Source of the DNA: Bacteroidota bacterium
Lineage (GTDB): Bacteria > Bacteroidota > Bacteroidia > Chitinophagales > Chitinophagaceae
DNA length: 64,000 nt
Direction of reading: 5' to 3'
Assembly (NCBI GenBank): GCA_023386045.1
Contig: JAEWKK010000030.1
Location: 124,001 to 188,000, forward strand
Shown here in pieces: positions 42,454 through 51,780 of this stretch (the first letter of the stretch is position 1; each line of letters opens with the position of its first letter). The notes below the pieces were generated by a model. That model searched no databases. It worked only from the letters and a program-made list of their open reading frames with translations, and was not told the origin of the DNA. The position numbers and the translations under genes were made by a program.

Positions 42454-44268
42454 TCAGGAATTGAGGTCGATTCCGATCTTTTTCATGAGGATAGAGGCAT
42501 TGAGACTGGTACAAACGCCTGGTTTCAGCTTATAATCAAAATAAAGCTCTTCGCCCTCCACCTGCACATCAAAATGATAGTTTTCAATAGCCTTGGGATA
42601 CTGTTTTTCCAGACCTGCCAGCTCCACATCATGGGTGGCAATTACAGCTACCGCCTGTTGCCTGATCAGTTGTTTGATCAGGGCAGCAGAACCTGTATGC
42701 CGGTCCAGTGAATTGGTACCCCTTAATATTTCATCCAGGAGAATAAATACTTTTTCATGTCGATTCACTGCTTCAATAATGGTCTTGAGTTTTTTCAACT
42801 CGGCGTAAAATGTTGAAGTGTTTTCGGCAAGATTATCCGCGATACGCATGCTGCTCATCAGGTTTACCGGGGAAAAACTTAAAGTTTTTGCACAAACCGG
42901 CGAACCCAGTTGCCCCAAAACAATATTGATTCCAAGACTTCTCAGGAAAGTGCTTTTACCCGCCATATTGGAACCCGTGATCAAGCCAATTTTAGGAGTG
43001 CCACCTAAAGTGAAATTGCTGCAAACTCTTGCGGATGCCGGGATCAAAGGATGTCCAAGTTCTTTACCACTGAAGTTAAAATGCTCATTGGTTAATGTTG
43101 GAAATGCAAAACCCGGATGATTGAAATGAATGGTAGCCAATCCATGCAACACTTCCATTTCATAGATCAGGAAAAACCAGTGGGGAACAATATTGCGATT
43201 CTTCTTTCGCCAGGTATTCAGTGCCATCATCTGCCTCACATCCCACAATAAAAAAGCATTAAAGAAAAGAAGTCCTGCAATATTGAGTCTCAAATCAAAG
43301 CGGTCAAGAATAGCACGCAGTTTTTTGATCTGCAGAGAAGCGGCTTCATTATTTTGTTTTGCATCTGCCTGGATCTTTTTTAACAGCCTTGCTTTGAAAG
43401 TTCTTGATTCAATCCAGCCAACAAAGTTTTGCAGGGTAGTGATCTCTTTTACAATTCCTGACAACTGTAAATAAGGCTTGATGGTATTGCGGCTTAAAAT
43501 GATTGATGTCGTGAGAAAGAGTCCATATAGAAAAGAAAAGCCTCCTGCACTGATATATCCCAACATTGCAGCAATTGCAGCACCCAGGGTGATCACAGGA
43601 TATGCTATTGCGATGATTTTCCAGTGTACGCCAGTGAAGTATTTTTCCTCTTCATCCAGCCAGGCTGCTGTTCTTTCCTCAGTAGCCAGTGTGATGGGAG
43701 TTTGTTCTGAGAAGGATTGGAGTTGCTGGCGCCATTCAACTTCGGAAGCTAATTCTTTGATGGCTTCCTGTCTGTCCAGTATAGCTGTTTCGGACAATGG
43801 GTACAGTAAATTTTTAGCCAGCAATGTTCTTGATCCTTCCGCATAGCCCCGGTTCATCCATTGAAATAAGGAGGATGTACCAAACAAATCAAGGTCATTA
43901 GCATAATCATGGTGTGCAGGAGAAAAGGTGCTTCCATTGTAATGATGCTGAAATTGATGATCCAGGAATTTCAGTTCTTCTTCATTGATGCGGATCAGCG
44001 TCTGCGTATTCCTGATGGAAAGGTTATTATTGACATCCAGTGAAACCAGGAACAATAAAGCTGCCAGTCCGGTGCAAAGAGGGATCAAACCATAAAGTCC
44101 GGCAGCAACAAAAACTTTATAGGAAATAAATATTGTGATCACAAAAACGGCAAGCCTGATCCATCCCAAAGCGCTTTTACGTTTCTGTAATTTTTTTAGA
44201 ACTTGCTGTTGTATGGCTACCTGCTTCTGATAAAAACCTGCAGGTAAATGATCATTGATTTGCTCCAT
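42454..44268 (-). CDS. membrane-bound MutS-like ATPase
   Basis: The 604-residue protein combines a MutS-type C-terminal ATPase with an unusual hydrophobic N-terminus. Two pairs of transmembrane helices appear near 37-80 and 215-260. The ATPase has Walker A LITGSNMAGKSTFLRSLG near 430, then SFSPVNLMSSMRIADNLAEN, Walker B VFILLDEILRGTNSLDRHTG near 508 and the histidine switch AVIATHDVELAGLEKQYP near 540. It has no mismatch-recognition domain I. Such proteins occur in Bacteroidota and are not the repair MutS; the role is unknown. Nine bases (stop to start) separate it from the upstream small membrane protein gene, part of a three-gene operon. Confidence 0.85.
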   Translation of the reverse strand: MEQINDHLPAGFYQKQVAIQQQVLKKLQKRKSALGWIRLAVFVITIFISYKVFVAAGLYGLIPLCTGLAALLFLVSLDVNNNLSIRNTQTLIRINEEELKFLDHQFQHHYNGSTFSPAHHDYANDLDLFGTSSLFQWMNRGYAEGSRTLLAKNLLYPLSETAILDRQEAIKELASEVEWRQQLQSFSEQTPITLATEERTAAWLDEEEKYFTGVHWKIIAIAYPVITLGAAIAAMLGYISAGGFSFLYGLFLTTSIILSRNTIKPYLQLSGIVKEITTLQNFVGWIESRTFKARLLKKIQADAKQNNEAASLQIKKLRAILDRFDLRLNIAGLLFFNAFLLWDVRQMMALNTWRKKNRNIVPHWFFLIYEMEVLHGLATIHFNHPGFAFPTLTNEHFNFSGKELGHPLIPASARVCSNFTLGGTPKIGLITGSNMAGKSTFLRSLGINIVLGQLGSPVCAKTLSFSPVNLMSSMRIADNLAENTSTFYAELKKLKTIIEAVNRHEKVFILLDEILRGTNSLDRHTGSAALIKQLIRQQAVAVIATHDVELAGLEKQYPKAIENYHFDVQVEGEELYFDYKLKPGVCTSLNASILMKKIGIDLNS

Positions 44269-44276
44269 GTAAAATC

Positions 44277-44690
44277 TTAAAGTGTGACCACATCGGTCAT
44301 TTCATTTTCTTTCGGCCTTTGAACGATATAATAAAAAGCAAGAATAGCGATTCCGGCTCCAAAGGGAAGGAGTGCCAGGTGCCTTGCTTCCATTCCCTTC
44401 CAGATGTGCACTTCATCAAAGCCATAGAACTCACTGATCATCCAGTAAGAATTGGCCGAGATCCAAAAAGAGATGGCCAGGTTATGTGCCAGTTCTGATT
44501 TGAATTGCCGGGTTCTCCAGGCAATTACCAGGGAGATCACCAGCGTTGGTACAATCATGATCATACCAAGCACTTTCCATATGAGGCACCAGCTTACATC
44601 TTTGAGAAGCCAGAAAATGATGTGCATATTTTCCATTCTTCTGTATCGTGCAGGAATGGTATAAAGAGGTTCCTGGTGGTTTGTATTCAT
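44277..44690 (-). CDS. small membrane protein of unknown function
   Basis: The 137-residue protein has a short N-terminal soluble part, then about four hydrophobic helices (WCLIWKVLGMIMIVPTLVIS, then LAISFWISANSYWMISEFYG, then HLALLPFGAGIAILAFYYIV). I recognise no family. It lies 20 bases after the FAD oxidoreductase gene and 8 before the MutS-like gene, so the three are likely one transcript; co-occurrence suggests a membrane-linked task shared with the MutS-like ATPase. Confidence 0.7.
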   Translation of the reverse strand: MNTNHQEPLYTIPARYRRMENMHIIFWLLKDVSWCLIWKVLGMIMIVPTLVISLVIAWRTRQFKSELAHNLAISFWISANSYWMISEFYGFDEVHIWKGMEARHLALLPFGAGIAILAFYYIVQRPKENEMTDVVTL

Positions 44691-44710
44691 TTTAAAAACG
44701 CCAAAACTAA

Positions 44711-45766
44711 TTATTTGGAAAGAATTCGCGCAAAGCGTGAGATGTCCGCTTCGGCAGCAATAGGAAATCCATGAACCATTTGCTGCGCCAACTGGTTACC
44801 AAAAAATGGTGCAAGAGAAGTTCCCTTGGTGCCCATACCATTGAGAATGCCAATATTTCGGTACATGGGGTGAAATCCTACAAAAGGCCTGCGTTCCAGC
44901 GTGGCTGGCCTTACTGCAGCCTTATGCTCTATGATCGTATAATTTTTTTTCAGCCAGTGGTTGAGAAGGGTGGTGCATTGATCTAAAAATTTGGATGAAG
45001 GCAGTTCATTTTCAAATTCCCATTGGTAGTTTGATCCAAGCCAGAACAAGCCAGAGGGCAGCGGAACCAGCATCATTCCCTTTTTGTAAATATGTTCATT
45101 GGTAAGTTCCGGTGAATCAATGATCAGTGCTTCACCTTTGTTGGCAGAAAATGGAAGCAGCTGAAACCATGGATTAACGGTTGCAGTGATGCCTTCGCAA
45201 AAAATGATTTTTTCGGCAACAATATCTTCATAAATGATATGATCTTCTTCCTGTTTGATTTCATTTACATGAAAAGAGCCGGCTCGCAGTGTATTGAGTT
45301 CAATAAGTTTTCTGCGCCAGCTTTGAAGCAATAACTGCAGATCCACGATGCAGGCAGGACGAATCTCACCACAGCCAAAATCGTAATTGAAATACTGGTT
45401 AAAATGATTCTGGTCCGGAAAGGAATGCAGGTAAGTATCATTTTCAGCAAGTCGTTCTATAAATGCAATTCTTGCCTGTGGGTGGGGAAAAAAATCAATG
45501 ATGGATTTTGGATGAAGGAGATTAATTCCAAGATAGTTGCCCATTTCTTCATACACCTGCATGGCAAAAGGCATAACTTCTTCGATCATCCAGGAATAAG
45601 CATAGCGTCTTCCTGTAACAGGATTGATCATTCCTGCGGCCACTCTAGATGAAGATTCCGGCCTTTCTTCATCCATCACCAGGAAAGTTTTGCCTTCCTT
45701 ATGCAGGAACCAGGAAAGCATGGTGCCGCAAATGCCCTGGCCAACAATGATATAATCCACTTGCAT
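44711..45766 (-). CDS. FAD-dependent oxidoreductase (DAO family)
   Basis: The 351-residue protein starts with a dinucleotide-binding fold YIIVGQGICGTMLSWFLHKE (2-22), followed by DEERPESSSRVAAGMINPVT near 32. The C-terminus has KAAVRPATLERRPFVGFHP near 285 and NGMGTKGTSLAPFFGNQLAQ near 313, as in D-amino-acid oxidase/glycine oxidase/MnmC-like enzymes. It would oxidise an amine or amino acid with FAD. The substrate is not clear. First gene of the leftward operon with the small membrane protein and the MutS-like ATPase. Confidence 0.85.
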   Translation of the reverse strand: MQVDYIIVGQGICGTMLSWFLHKEGKTFLVMDEERPESSSRVAAGMINPVTGRRYAYSWMIEEVMPFAMQVYEEMGNYLGINLLHPKSIIDFFPHPQARIAFIERLAENDTYLHSFPDQNHFNQYFNYDFGCGEIRPACIVDLQLLLQSWRRKLIELNTLRAGSFHVNEIKQEEDHIIYEDIVAEKIIFCEGITATVNPWFQLLPFSANKGEALIIDSPELTNEHIYKKGMMLVPLPSGLFWLGSNYQWEFENELPSSKFLDQCTTLLNHWLKKNYTIIEHKAAVRPATLERRPFVGFHPMYRNIGILNGMGTKGTSLAPFFGNQLAQQMVHGFPIAAEADISRFARILSK

Positions 45767-45807
45767 CGGGTAAAATTAGGCGAAGCAGAAGAATGGATTC
45801 CTTTATG

Positions 45808-46908
45808 CTATAATAATTTGTACATCCTGCCAGGCAATGAGGCCACAATTCCCTGCAGTTCCAGGTTCAGTATGGCCGCCGCCGCTGCGCTGCTGCTCAA
45901 TCCACTTCGAAGGTTGATTTCATCAAGATGTACAGCTTCTTTCTCCTGGAGTAATTGTATCACCTGTTTCTCATCGGGAGTGAATTCAATGAAAAGTTCT
46001 TTTTGTTGTTTGATCTCTTTCTTCCTTGTTTTCCATCCCATCATTTCTAGTAATTCAGCTGCATCAGTAAGCAGTGCAGCTTTATTATACTTGACAAGAT
46101 GATTGCATCCTGCACTGTATTTATCAATGGTTCTTCCGGGTACGGCAAATACATCTCGGTTGTAAGCATCTGCAAGTTTCGCGGTGATCATGCTTCCTCC
46201 TTTTACTGTAGTTTCAACCAGTACCGTTGCATCACTTAGTCCAGCAACAATCCTGTTCCGCAGAGGGAAATGATGTTTATCGGGTTTGGTGCCGCTAAAA
46301 AATTCTGTCAGAATTCCTCCGCCTTCGCTGATCATGTCCTTGGCGAGACCTGCATTTTCTGCCGGATACATTTTATCCAATCCATGACCAACCACGCCAA
46401 CGGTGGGCATGCCATTCCTTATTGCAGCTCTGTGGGCAATGGCATCAATTCCAAACGCAAGACCGCTGATGAGCAGGATGTTTTCGCTTGCAAGATCCTT
46501 CACCAGCTGCTCAGTAAATTGTCTTCCATAATCGGTATTGCTCCTGGTGCCCACAATGGCAAGCACTCTTGATGCATTAAGGTCAGCTGTTCCTTTGTAA
46601 AATAAAAGTGTTGGAGCGTCATAACAATTTAACAATCGCTGGGGATAGGCTTCATCAGTCAGGAACAATGCCTGTATGCGATGCTTTTCAATAAACTTTA
46701 TCTCTGCTTCCGCCAGGTGAAAATCTTTGAATGATTTGATGGAGCGAGCCCTTACTTCACCTATGCCCTCCAGCTTTTCAAGGACAGTTGGACTGGCGTT
46801 GAAGATGGAAGTAGCATCACCAAACTGTCTGACAAGAATCTTCGCCTGCACATCACCGATATGAGGTACTAAAGTGAGTGATAAGCGGTAAAGAAGTTCG
46901 GAGGGCAT
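45808..46908 (-). CDS. dprA: DNA-processing protein DprA
   Basis: The 366-residue protein has an N-terminal helical/SAM-like part, then the Rossmann-type DprA core: VGTRSNTDYGRQFTEQLVKD near 115, LISGLAFGIDAIAHRAAIRN near 143, FPLRNRIVAGLSDATVLVET near 217, and a winged-helix C-terminus (LHLDEINLRSGLSSSAAAAA, near 325). DprA protects incoming single-stranded DNA and loads RecA in natural transformation. The nearby HhH beta-barrel protein at 51777 is not a true ComEA. Downstream comes the FAD oxidoreductase gene. Confidence 0.96.
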   Translation of the reverse strand: MPSELLYRLSLTLVPHIGDVQAKILVRQFGDATSIFNASPTVLEKLEGIGEVRARSIKSFKDFHLAEAEIKFIEKHRIQALFLTDEAYPQRLLNCYDAPTLLFYKGTADLNASRVLAIVGTRSNTDYGRQFTEQLVKDLASENILLISGLAFGIDAIAHRAAIRNGMPTVGVVGHGLDKMYPAENAGLAKDMISEGGGILTEFFSGTKPDKHHFPLRNRIVAGLSDATVLVETTVKGGSMITAKLADAYNRDVFAVPGRTIDKYSAGCNHLVKYNKAALLTDAAELLEMMGWKTRKKEIKQQKELFIEFTPDEKQVIQLLQEKEAVHLDEINLRSGLSSSAAAAAILNLELQGIVASLPGRMYKLL

Positions 46909-47151
46909 GGGGTTTGGTTGGGGTTCAGGGGTTAAGAGTTTGGTGTTTAAAGTTTAAGGTTTAAGGTTCTTTAGTTCACGAGTTCACGAGTTCACAAGTT
47001 CACGAGTTTATAAAGGACTCTTTTGTCATCCTGGTAAGGATCACCCTGAAAAGGGTTGTCACCCTGGTAAGGGTCATCCTGGTAAGGATTGTGTACAAAT
47101 GAACGGTCTGAAAATATTCAGAAGGGAAGGCTATGGGTTGTTTAATTTCTT
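46909..47151. repeat. intergenic region with two low-complexity repeat arrays
   Basis: A 9-bp tandem repeat of GTTCACGAG (about 46973-47008, four units) lies next to alternating ACCCTGGTAAGGGT/CATCCTGGTAAGGAT words (about 47026-47091), the same family as the TTGTCACCCTGAAAGGG motif at 9829. No gene or terminator is clear. Confidence 0.7.
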
Positions 47152-49065
47152 TTATCGCGCTGTGATTTTGATCTCCGTTCTTCTGTTTAAAGCCCTTCCT
47201 GCTTCGGTTTTATTATCCGATACAGGTTTGGTGGCACCAAAGCCTTTGGAAGAAAGCCGGTCTGCCTTAATACCATTATTCACCAGATAATTTACAACAG
47301 AAGCCGCCCTGTTCTCGGAAAGCTTTTTATTATCCGCGGCTGTTCCCACATTATCAGTATGACCTTCGACCAGGATCTTTACAGTTGGATTATCTTTCAT
47401 GAATTGCACCAGTTTGTCAAGCTCCACCTGTGATTCGTTTTTCAATTCATATTTACTGAAATCAAAGAAGATATTCTTAAGTACAATGGCCGCATTGACT
47501 TCGATGGGTTGCAATGGTATGTTCTTGTTGTAGGTGGAATCTGGTGATTTATCTTTTAATGAATAGTTATCAGAATAAAAAAGATAGCCTTTGCGGTTCA
47601 CATTAAAAGCATAGTCCTTGCCAACAGGTAAGGTGATAAGATAATTTCCTGTTTCATCTGTCTGTACCCTCGAAATGGTGAATCTTGTGGCAAGATCAAT
47701 CAGTTCAACGGTTGAAGGAATTCCTTTTGAGGTTTTTTTATCGAAGACCTGTCCTTTTATCCATAATGTTTTGGCAGGACGAAGATCCAAACGCAATTCG
47801 AAGCTGTAGATGTCCAGGCCACCATGACTGTCGCTGCGGTCAGAAGCAAAATAGGCTGTTTCACCATTGGCAACAATAAAGAGTGTGCCTTCATGATCGA
47901 TGGTATTGATAGGATAACCCAGGTTTTCAGGAGTACCCCAGCTGCCATCGGCTTTTCTTCTTGTTACAAAAAGGTCTTCTTCACCATAACCGGGAAGTCC
48001 ACTTGATGTAAAATAAAAACTCTGGTTGTCGGCATGAATAAAAGGACTTGCTTCATCACCAGCCGTATTGATATCCTTACCCAGGTTTTCTGGTTCCGAC
48101 CATTTGCCGCTGGGTAAAAGATGTGCAACATAAATATCACTACCACCGTATCCACCTGGTCTGCGACTGGTAAAATAAAGATCTCTTTTATCAGGTGATA
48201 AACAGGGTTGTGATTCCCACTGATCGGTATTGATCTGGTTACCCAGGTTCAAAGCCTCACTCCATCCTTTTTCTGTGAGATAGGAAATATACAGGTCGCA
48301 ACTGCCATAGCCGCCGGGCCTGTTGCAGGCAGTAAATACCAGCCAGTTCCCATCCTGGGAAATATTTTGAGCGCCTTCATTTTGTTCTGTATTGATGCCC
48401 CCCTGGAGTGAAAATGCTTTGGTCCAACCCTGGTTGCTTTTATTGCTACCAAAGAAATCTTCATTATAGTTTTTTAATCTCCGCGTGAAGATCAGTTGTT
48501 CACCATTGATGGGAAGTGAGGGAAAATATTCTGATTCGGAAGAATTTACTCCATCACCCAGGTTCACCGGAGTAAAGATGTAGTTGTTGCTGGTTCCCTT
48601 GTTTTGAAAGTCTATTGCAAACTGATAAGTTTTCTTTCTGTATTCAGCAGCCTTCTTTGTTCGTTCATGAATATTTGATTTGGCAAGAACCTGTTCAACG
48701 GCTTTCAATGCTTCTTCAAATCTTCCCAATCCTGCGAGGTTAATAGAATAAGAGAGTTTATAATCGAGGGTATAAATGCTGTCAATTGGGAATGCTTTTT
48801 CGTACCATGCTACACTTTGATCATATTTTTTTTGCTGACCGTAAACGCCTGCGATAGAAAGATAGGCATCAACATAGCGGGGATCACGTCTTACTGCTTC
48901 TTCCAGTGATTCAATCGCGTCCTTGTATTTTCCATCCTGGGCTTTTTCAATGCCTTTGTTGTAAGCTTCGATGGCTTTTTTATCAATTTTGGTAATATCG
49001 TATTGTGCAAAAAGGGCAGGAGAGAAAGCGCAAAGCATCATGACAATAAGAAAGCGGTTCTTCAT
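47152..49065 (-). CDS. PorE-like protein: TPR, PD40 propeller, carboxypeptidase-regulatory and OmpA domains
   Basis: The 637-residue protein has a signal peptide (cleaved near ALFA-Q). TPR repeats cover about 30-130 (KAIEAYNKGIEKAQDGKYKD, YVDAYLSIAGVYGQQKKYDQ). PD40 beta-propeller repeats cover about 180-410 (GSDIYVAHLLPSGKWSEPEN among others). A carboxypeptidase-regulatory-like domain lies near 435-505. The OmpA peptidoglycan-binding domain holds KILVEGHTDNVGTAADNKKL and the NRRTEI end (530-637). This order matches PorE of the type IX secretion system, which ties the outer-membrane complex to peptidoglycan. No other T9SS core gene lies nearby, so the PorE role is probable rather than sure. 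Confidence 0.85.
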   Translation of the reverse strand: MKNRFLIVMMLCAFSPALFAQYDITKIDKKAIEAYNKGIEKAQDGKYKDAIESLEEAVRRDPRYVDAYLSIAGVYGQQKKYDQSVAWYEKAFPIDSIYTLDYKLSYSINLAGLGRFEEALKAVEQVLAKSNIHERTKKAAEYRKKTYQFAIDFQNKGTSNNYIFTPVNLGDGVNSSESEYFPSLPINGEQLIFTRRLKNYNEDFFGSNKSNQGWTKAFSLQGGINTEQNEGAQNISQDGNWLVFTACNRPGGYGSCDLYISYLTEKGWSEALNLGNQINTDQWESQPCLSPDKRDLYFTSRRPGGYGGSDIYVAHLLPSGKWSEPENLGKDINTAGDEASPFIHADNQSFYFTSSGLPGYGEEDLFVTRRKADGSWGTPENLGYPINTIDHEGTLFIVANGETAYFASDRSDSHGGLDIYSFELRLDLRPAKTLWIKGQVFDKKTSKGIPSTVELIDLATRFTISRVQTDETGNYLITLPVGKDYAFNVNRKGYLFYSDNYSLKDKSPDSTYNKNIPLQPIEVNAAIVLKNIFFDFSKYELKNESQVELDKLVQFMKDNPTVKILVEGHTDNVGTAADNKKLSENRAASVVNYLVNNGIKADRLSSKGFGATKPVSDNKTEAGRALNRRTEIKITAR

Positions 49066-49386
49066 CTGATGAAGATAAAAACTATTCGGTTGGGAGGAAA
49101 GGAAGAGGAAGGGTTTTAACAGATTGGTTCATGGTTCATAGTTCATGGTTCATGGTTTGGAAGAAAGCATAGCATATAACCATCGACATAAAGCAAATGG
49201 GAATCCAAAATAAACATCAAATTGGAAATGGCAATTGAAGTAGAGCTGAATAGCAATATTCTCCATGATGCCCGTACTGTGAACTTGACCATAGTCCATA
49301 GTTTTTAGCTATTTGCCAAACGCCATACGCTATATGCCATCTGCTTATTGCGGCTGCTATGAACTATGAACTATGAACCATATCCT
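49066..49386. repeat. intergenic region with GGTTCATG/ATGAACC tandem repeats
   Basis: GGTTCATGGTTCATAGTTCA (about 49126-49160) and its complement-type words CTATGAACTATGAACCAT (about 49358-49381) flank this gap, together with CGCCATACGC. Similar words occur at 28290-28330. No gene, RNA or terminator is recognised. Confidence 0.65.
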
Positions 49387-50007
49387 CTACGGCACTCCAA
49401 TATACTTATGCACCTGCAAAGACAACTGCCATTGGGGATGGAGTTTGATATAATCAATGATCAATGGAGTGATGGCGGAAGCCTTGCTCCATTCGGGTTG
49501 AAGAAAAAGTTTGCAATCTGCCGAAACTTTTGAAGCCCATTTTTCTGCCCAGTCAAAATCAGATTTATTGTAAACAACGATTTTCAGTTCATTGGCAAAG
49601 GGCAGGATCTCAGGTAAGGGTTCCTTGAATTTTTTTGGTGAGAGTGTGATCCAGTTCCAGCGGCCACTGAGTGGTGAGCTGCCTGAAGTTTCCATATGGG
49701 TTCTTTTACCAGCCTCCTGTAGCGCCTCTGTCAATTCGGTGAGGTCATGCATCAGTGGTTCTCCGCCTGTGATTACTACAATGCTTCCGGGAAATTTTTT
49801 TGTTTCCATTACTATATCATCAATGTAATGCAAAGGATGCTTGCCTGCATCCCAGCTGTCCTTCACATCACACCAGCTGCAGCCCACATCACAGCCGCCC
49901 AGCCTGATGAAATAAGCGGCTTTGCCCTGGTGCACACCTTCTCCCTGCAAGGTGTAAAAATGTTCCATCACAGGAAGCTTTTTTGTTGTTGCTAAGTTGC
50001 CCGTCAT
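49387..50007 (-). CDS. queE: 7-carboxy-7-deazaguanine synthase QueE
   Basis: The ATG at 50007 overlaps the folD stop in an ATGA quartet and is preferred to a longer upstream frame; the product is 206 residues. It starts MTGNLATTKKLPVMEHFYTL. The radical-SAM motif is GGCDVGCSWCDVKDSWDAGK (near 41-60, CxxxCxxC), followed by VVITGGEPLMHDLTEL near 77 and THMETSGSSPLSG near 102. QueE contracts carboxytetrahydropterin to the 7-deazaguanine core used for queuosine. It needs a 4Fe-4S cluster and SAM. It is cotranscribed behind folD. Confidence 0.95.
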   Translation of the reverse strand: MTGNLATTKKLPVMEHFYTLQGEGVHQGKAAYFIRLGGCDVGCSWCDVKDSWDAGKHPLHYIDDIVMETKKFPGSIVVITGGEPLMHDLTELTEALQEAGKRTHMETSGSSPLSGRWNWITLSPKKFKEPLPEILPFANELKIVVYNKSDFDWAEKWASKVSADCKLFLQPEWSKASAITPLIIDYIKLHPQWQLSLQVHKYIGVP

Positions 50008-50894
50008 ACTTCTTCGAAATAATGTTTCAGTGCACAGGCTTTGAAGGTGTTTTTCATCAAAGCGGCAATGGTCATGGGACCTACGCCACCGGGTACAGGA
50101 GTAATGAAAGAACATTTTGGTGCTACATTTTCAAAATCAACATCACCACTTAGCCTGAAGCCAGACTTCTTTGTGCTGTCTTCCAACCTGGTAATGCCTA
50201 CGTCAATCACCACGGCACCTTCTTTCACCATATCTGTGGTAATAAATTTTGGACGGCCGATGGCGGCCACAATGATATCAGCTGTGAGGCAAAGCTCCTT
50301 CGTGTTTTTTGTATGTGAATGACAGATGGTGACCGTACAATTGGCTCTTTCACCTGCACCACTTAAAAGAATACTCATGGGTCTTCCAACAATATTGCTT
50401 CTTCCCACTACTACAGCATGTTTGCCCTTTGTTTCGATCTTGTAATGTTCCAGCAGTAACATGATGCCATAAGGTGTTGCAGGAATAAACGAAGGTTGTC
50501 CCAATACCATGCGGCCAACATTGTTAGGATGAAATCCATCCACATCTTTTTGCGGATCGATGGTATTGATCACTTCATCTGCAGAAATATGTGAAGGCAG
50601 TGGTAGCTGAACCAGTATGCCATCCACATCAGGATCTTTATTCAGATCGGTAATGATATCCAGTAATTTCAAAGAAGAAATGTCTTCTTCCAGCCTGATA
50701 AGGGTTGATTTGAATCCTACTTCCTGGCAGGCCTTGACCTTTGAGGCAACATAGGTTTCGCTGGCGCCGTTATTTCCCACCAGTATGGCAACCAGGTGAG
50801 GCACCGGTTTTCCCTGGGCTGCCATTTGCGCTATTTCCAGTTTCAACGAATCTTTTATGGCTTTTGACGCTTCTTTTCCGTTTAAAATCTCCAT
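50004..50894 (-). CDS. folD: methylenetetrahydrofolate dehydrogenase/cyclohydrolase
   Basis: The 296-residue protein has the folate-binding YVASKVKACQEVGFKSTLIR near 49-68 (Tyr and catalytic Lys), VQLPLPSHI near 98, the NADP site HAVVVGRSNIVGRPM near 160-174 and PVPGGVGPMTIAALMKNTF near 266. It converts 5,10-methylene-THF to 10-formyl-THF in one-carbon metabolism. It heads the folD-queE pair, joined by a 4-base overlap. Confidence 0.97.
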   Translation of the reverse strand: MEILNGKEASKAIKDSLKLEIAQMAAQGKPVPHLVAILVGNNGASETYVASKVKACQEVGFKSTLIRLEEDISSLKLLDIITDLNKDPDVDGILVQLPLPSHISADEVINTIDPQKDVDGFHPNNVGRMVLGQPSFIPATPYGIMLLLEHYKIETKGKHAVVVGRSNIVGRPMSILLSGAGERANCTVTICHSHTKNTKELCLTADIIVAAIGRPKFITTDMVKEGAVVIDVGITRLEDSTKKSGFRLSGDVDFENVAPKCSFITPVPGGVGPMTIAALMKNTFKACALKHYFEEV

Positions 50895-50961
50895 GGCGCA
50901 AAGGTAAACTCACAAGGCTAAATAAAGACTCCTCATTTATTTTATGTCAAACCATTAGCAA

Positions 50962-51780
50962 TTGAAAAAGAGTTTGACATTGGCGTTTACTATTTTGATT
51001 TTTTTTAAGAGTTCCTGTCCGCAGGCTGTAACTCAGCCCATAGTAGCTAACAGCTTTCACTGGCAGGTTTTCAGCAGGTATCATAACCATGTATTGCTGG
51101 GGTCATCAAATCCGGCTGCTTTTGCAGATATTAAAAAAGTTAGCGCTGGTTTTTATGGTGAAAGAAGGTACATGTTATCCGATCTGGGTCATTATATCGC
51201 TGCGATAACTTTACCACTGGATGCAGGAAGACTTGGTCTGAACGCAGCTTATTTTGGAAATTCTTCTCACAACGAAACAAGAATGGGACTGGCTTATGCC
51301 AGGTCTGTGGGTGCAATTAATCTGGGAGTGCAATTCAATTATTTCCGGTTCAGCACTTCTGGTTATGGGGCATCTACGGCTATCGATATAGAAGCCGGCA
51401 TGGTGCTGCAGTTAAATGATCAATTACGTACTGGTTTGCATTTATATAATCCTGCTGGTAGCCGGTATGGAAGATCTAAAGAAGAAAGATTGCCAACAAT
51501 ATTTACTGCCGGCATCGGATATGATGTTTCTCCTGATTTTTTGCTTGCCGGAATCGTACAAAAAATGGAAGATCATCCTGCAGACCTACAGGCGGGAGTA
51601 TTGTACAGCTTCAATAAAAAATTATGGGTGAAGGCCGGTTTGTCCACTGCTACCGAATCCTTTATGATAGGAGCAGGGATGCTGCTGAACGATTTCCAGC
51701 TTGAATTCAATTTTGCCTACCACCAGCTTTTGGGATTGACTCCGGGTATGCTGGTCATTTATCAGCAAAAGCCAGAGTGA
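50962..51780 (+). CDS. outer-membrane beta-barrel protein (PorV/PorQ-like)
   Basis: The 272-residue protein has a signal sequence (MKKSLTLAFTILIFFKSSC) and mature beta-strands such as SAGFYGERRYMLSDLGHYIA, then GLAYARSVGAINLGVQFNYF, and QAGVLYSFNKKLWVKAGLST. Its start ASFHWQVFSRYHNH and NPAAFADIKK segment is like the opening of PorV/PorQ-type barrel proteins of type IX secretion, but the family match is not secure. Its stop overlaps the start of the next gene in a GTGA quartet. The pair likely acts together at the outer membrane. Confidence 0.65.
   Translation: MKKSLTLAFTILIFFKSSCPQAVTQPIVANSFHWQVFSRYHNHVLLGSSNPAAFADIKKVSAGFYGERRYMLSDLGHYIAAITLPLDAGRLGLNAAYFGNSSHNETRMGLAYARSVGAINLGVQFNYFRFSTSGYGASTAIDIEAGMVLQLNDQLRTGLHLYNPAGSRYGRSKEERLPTIFTAGIGYDVSPDFLLAGIVQKMEDHPADLQAGVLYSFNKKLWVKAGLSTATESFMIGAGMLLNDFQLEFNFAYHQLLGLTPGMLVIYQQKPE

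Noticed and set aside
50007..50115. N-terminal extension of QueE
   Set aside because: It overlaps the folD coding frame and lacks similarity to QueE; the ATGA-coupled start at 50007 fits the family length.
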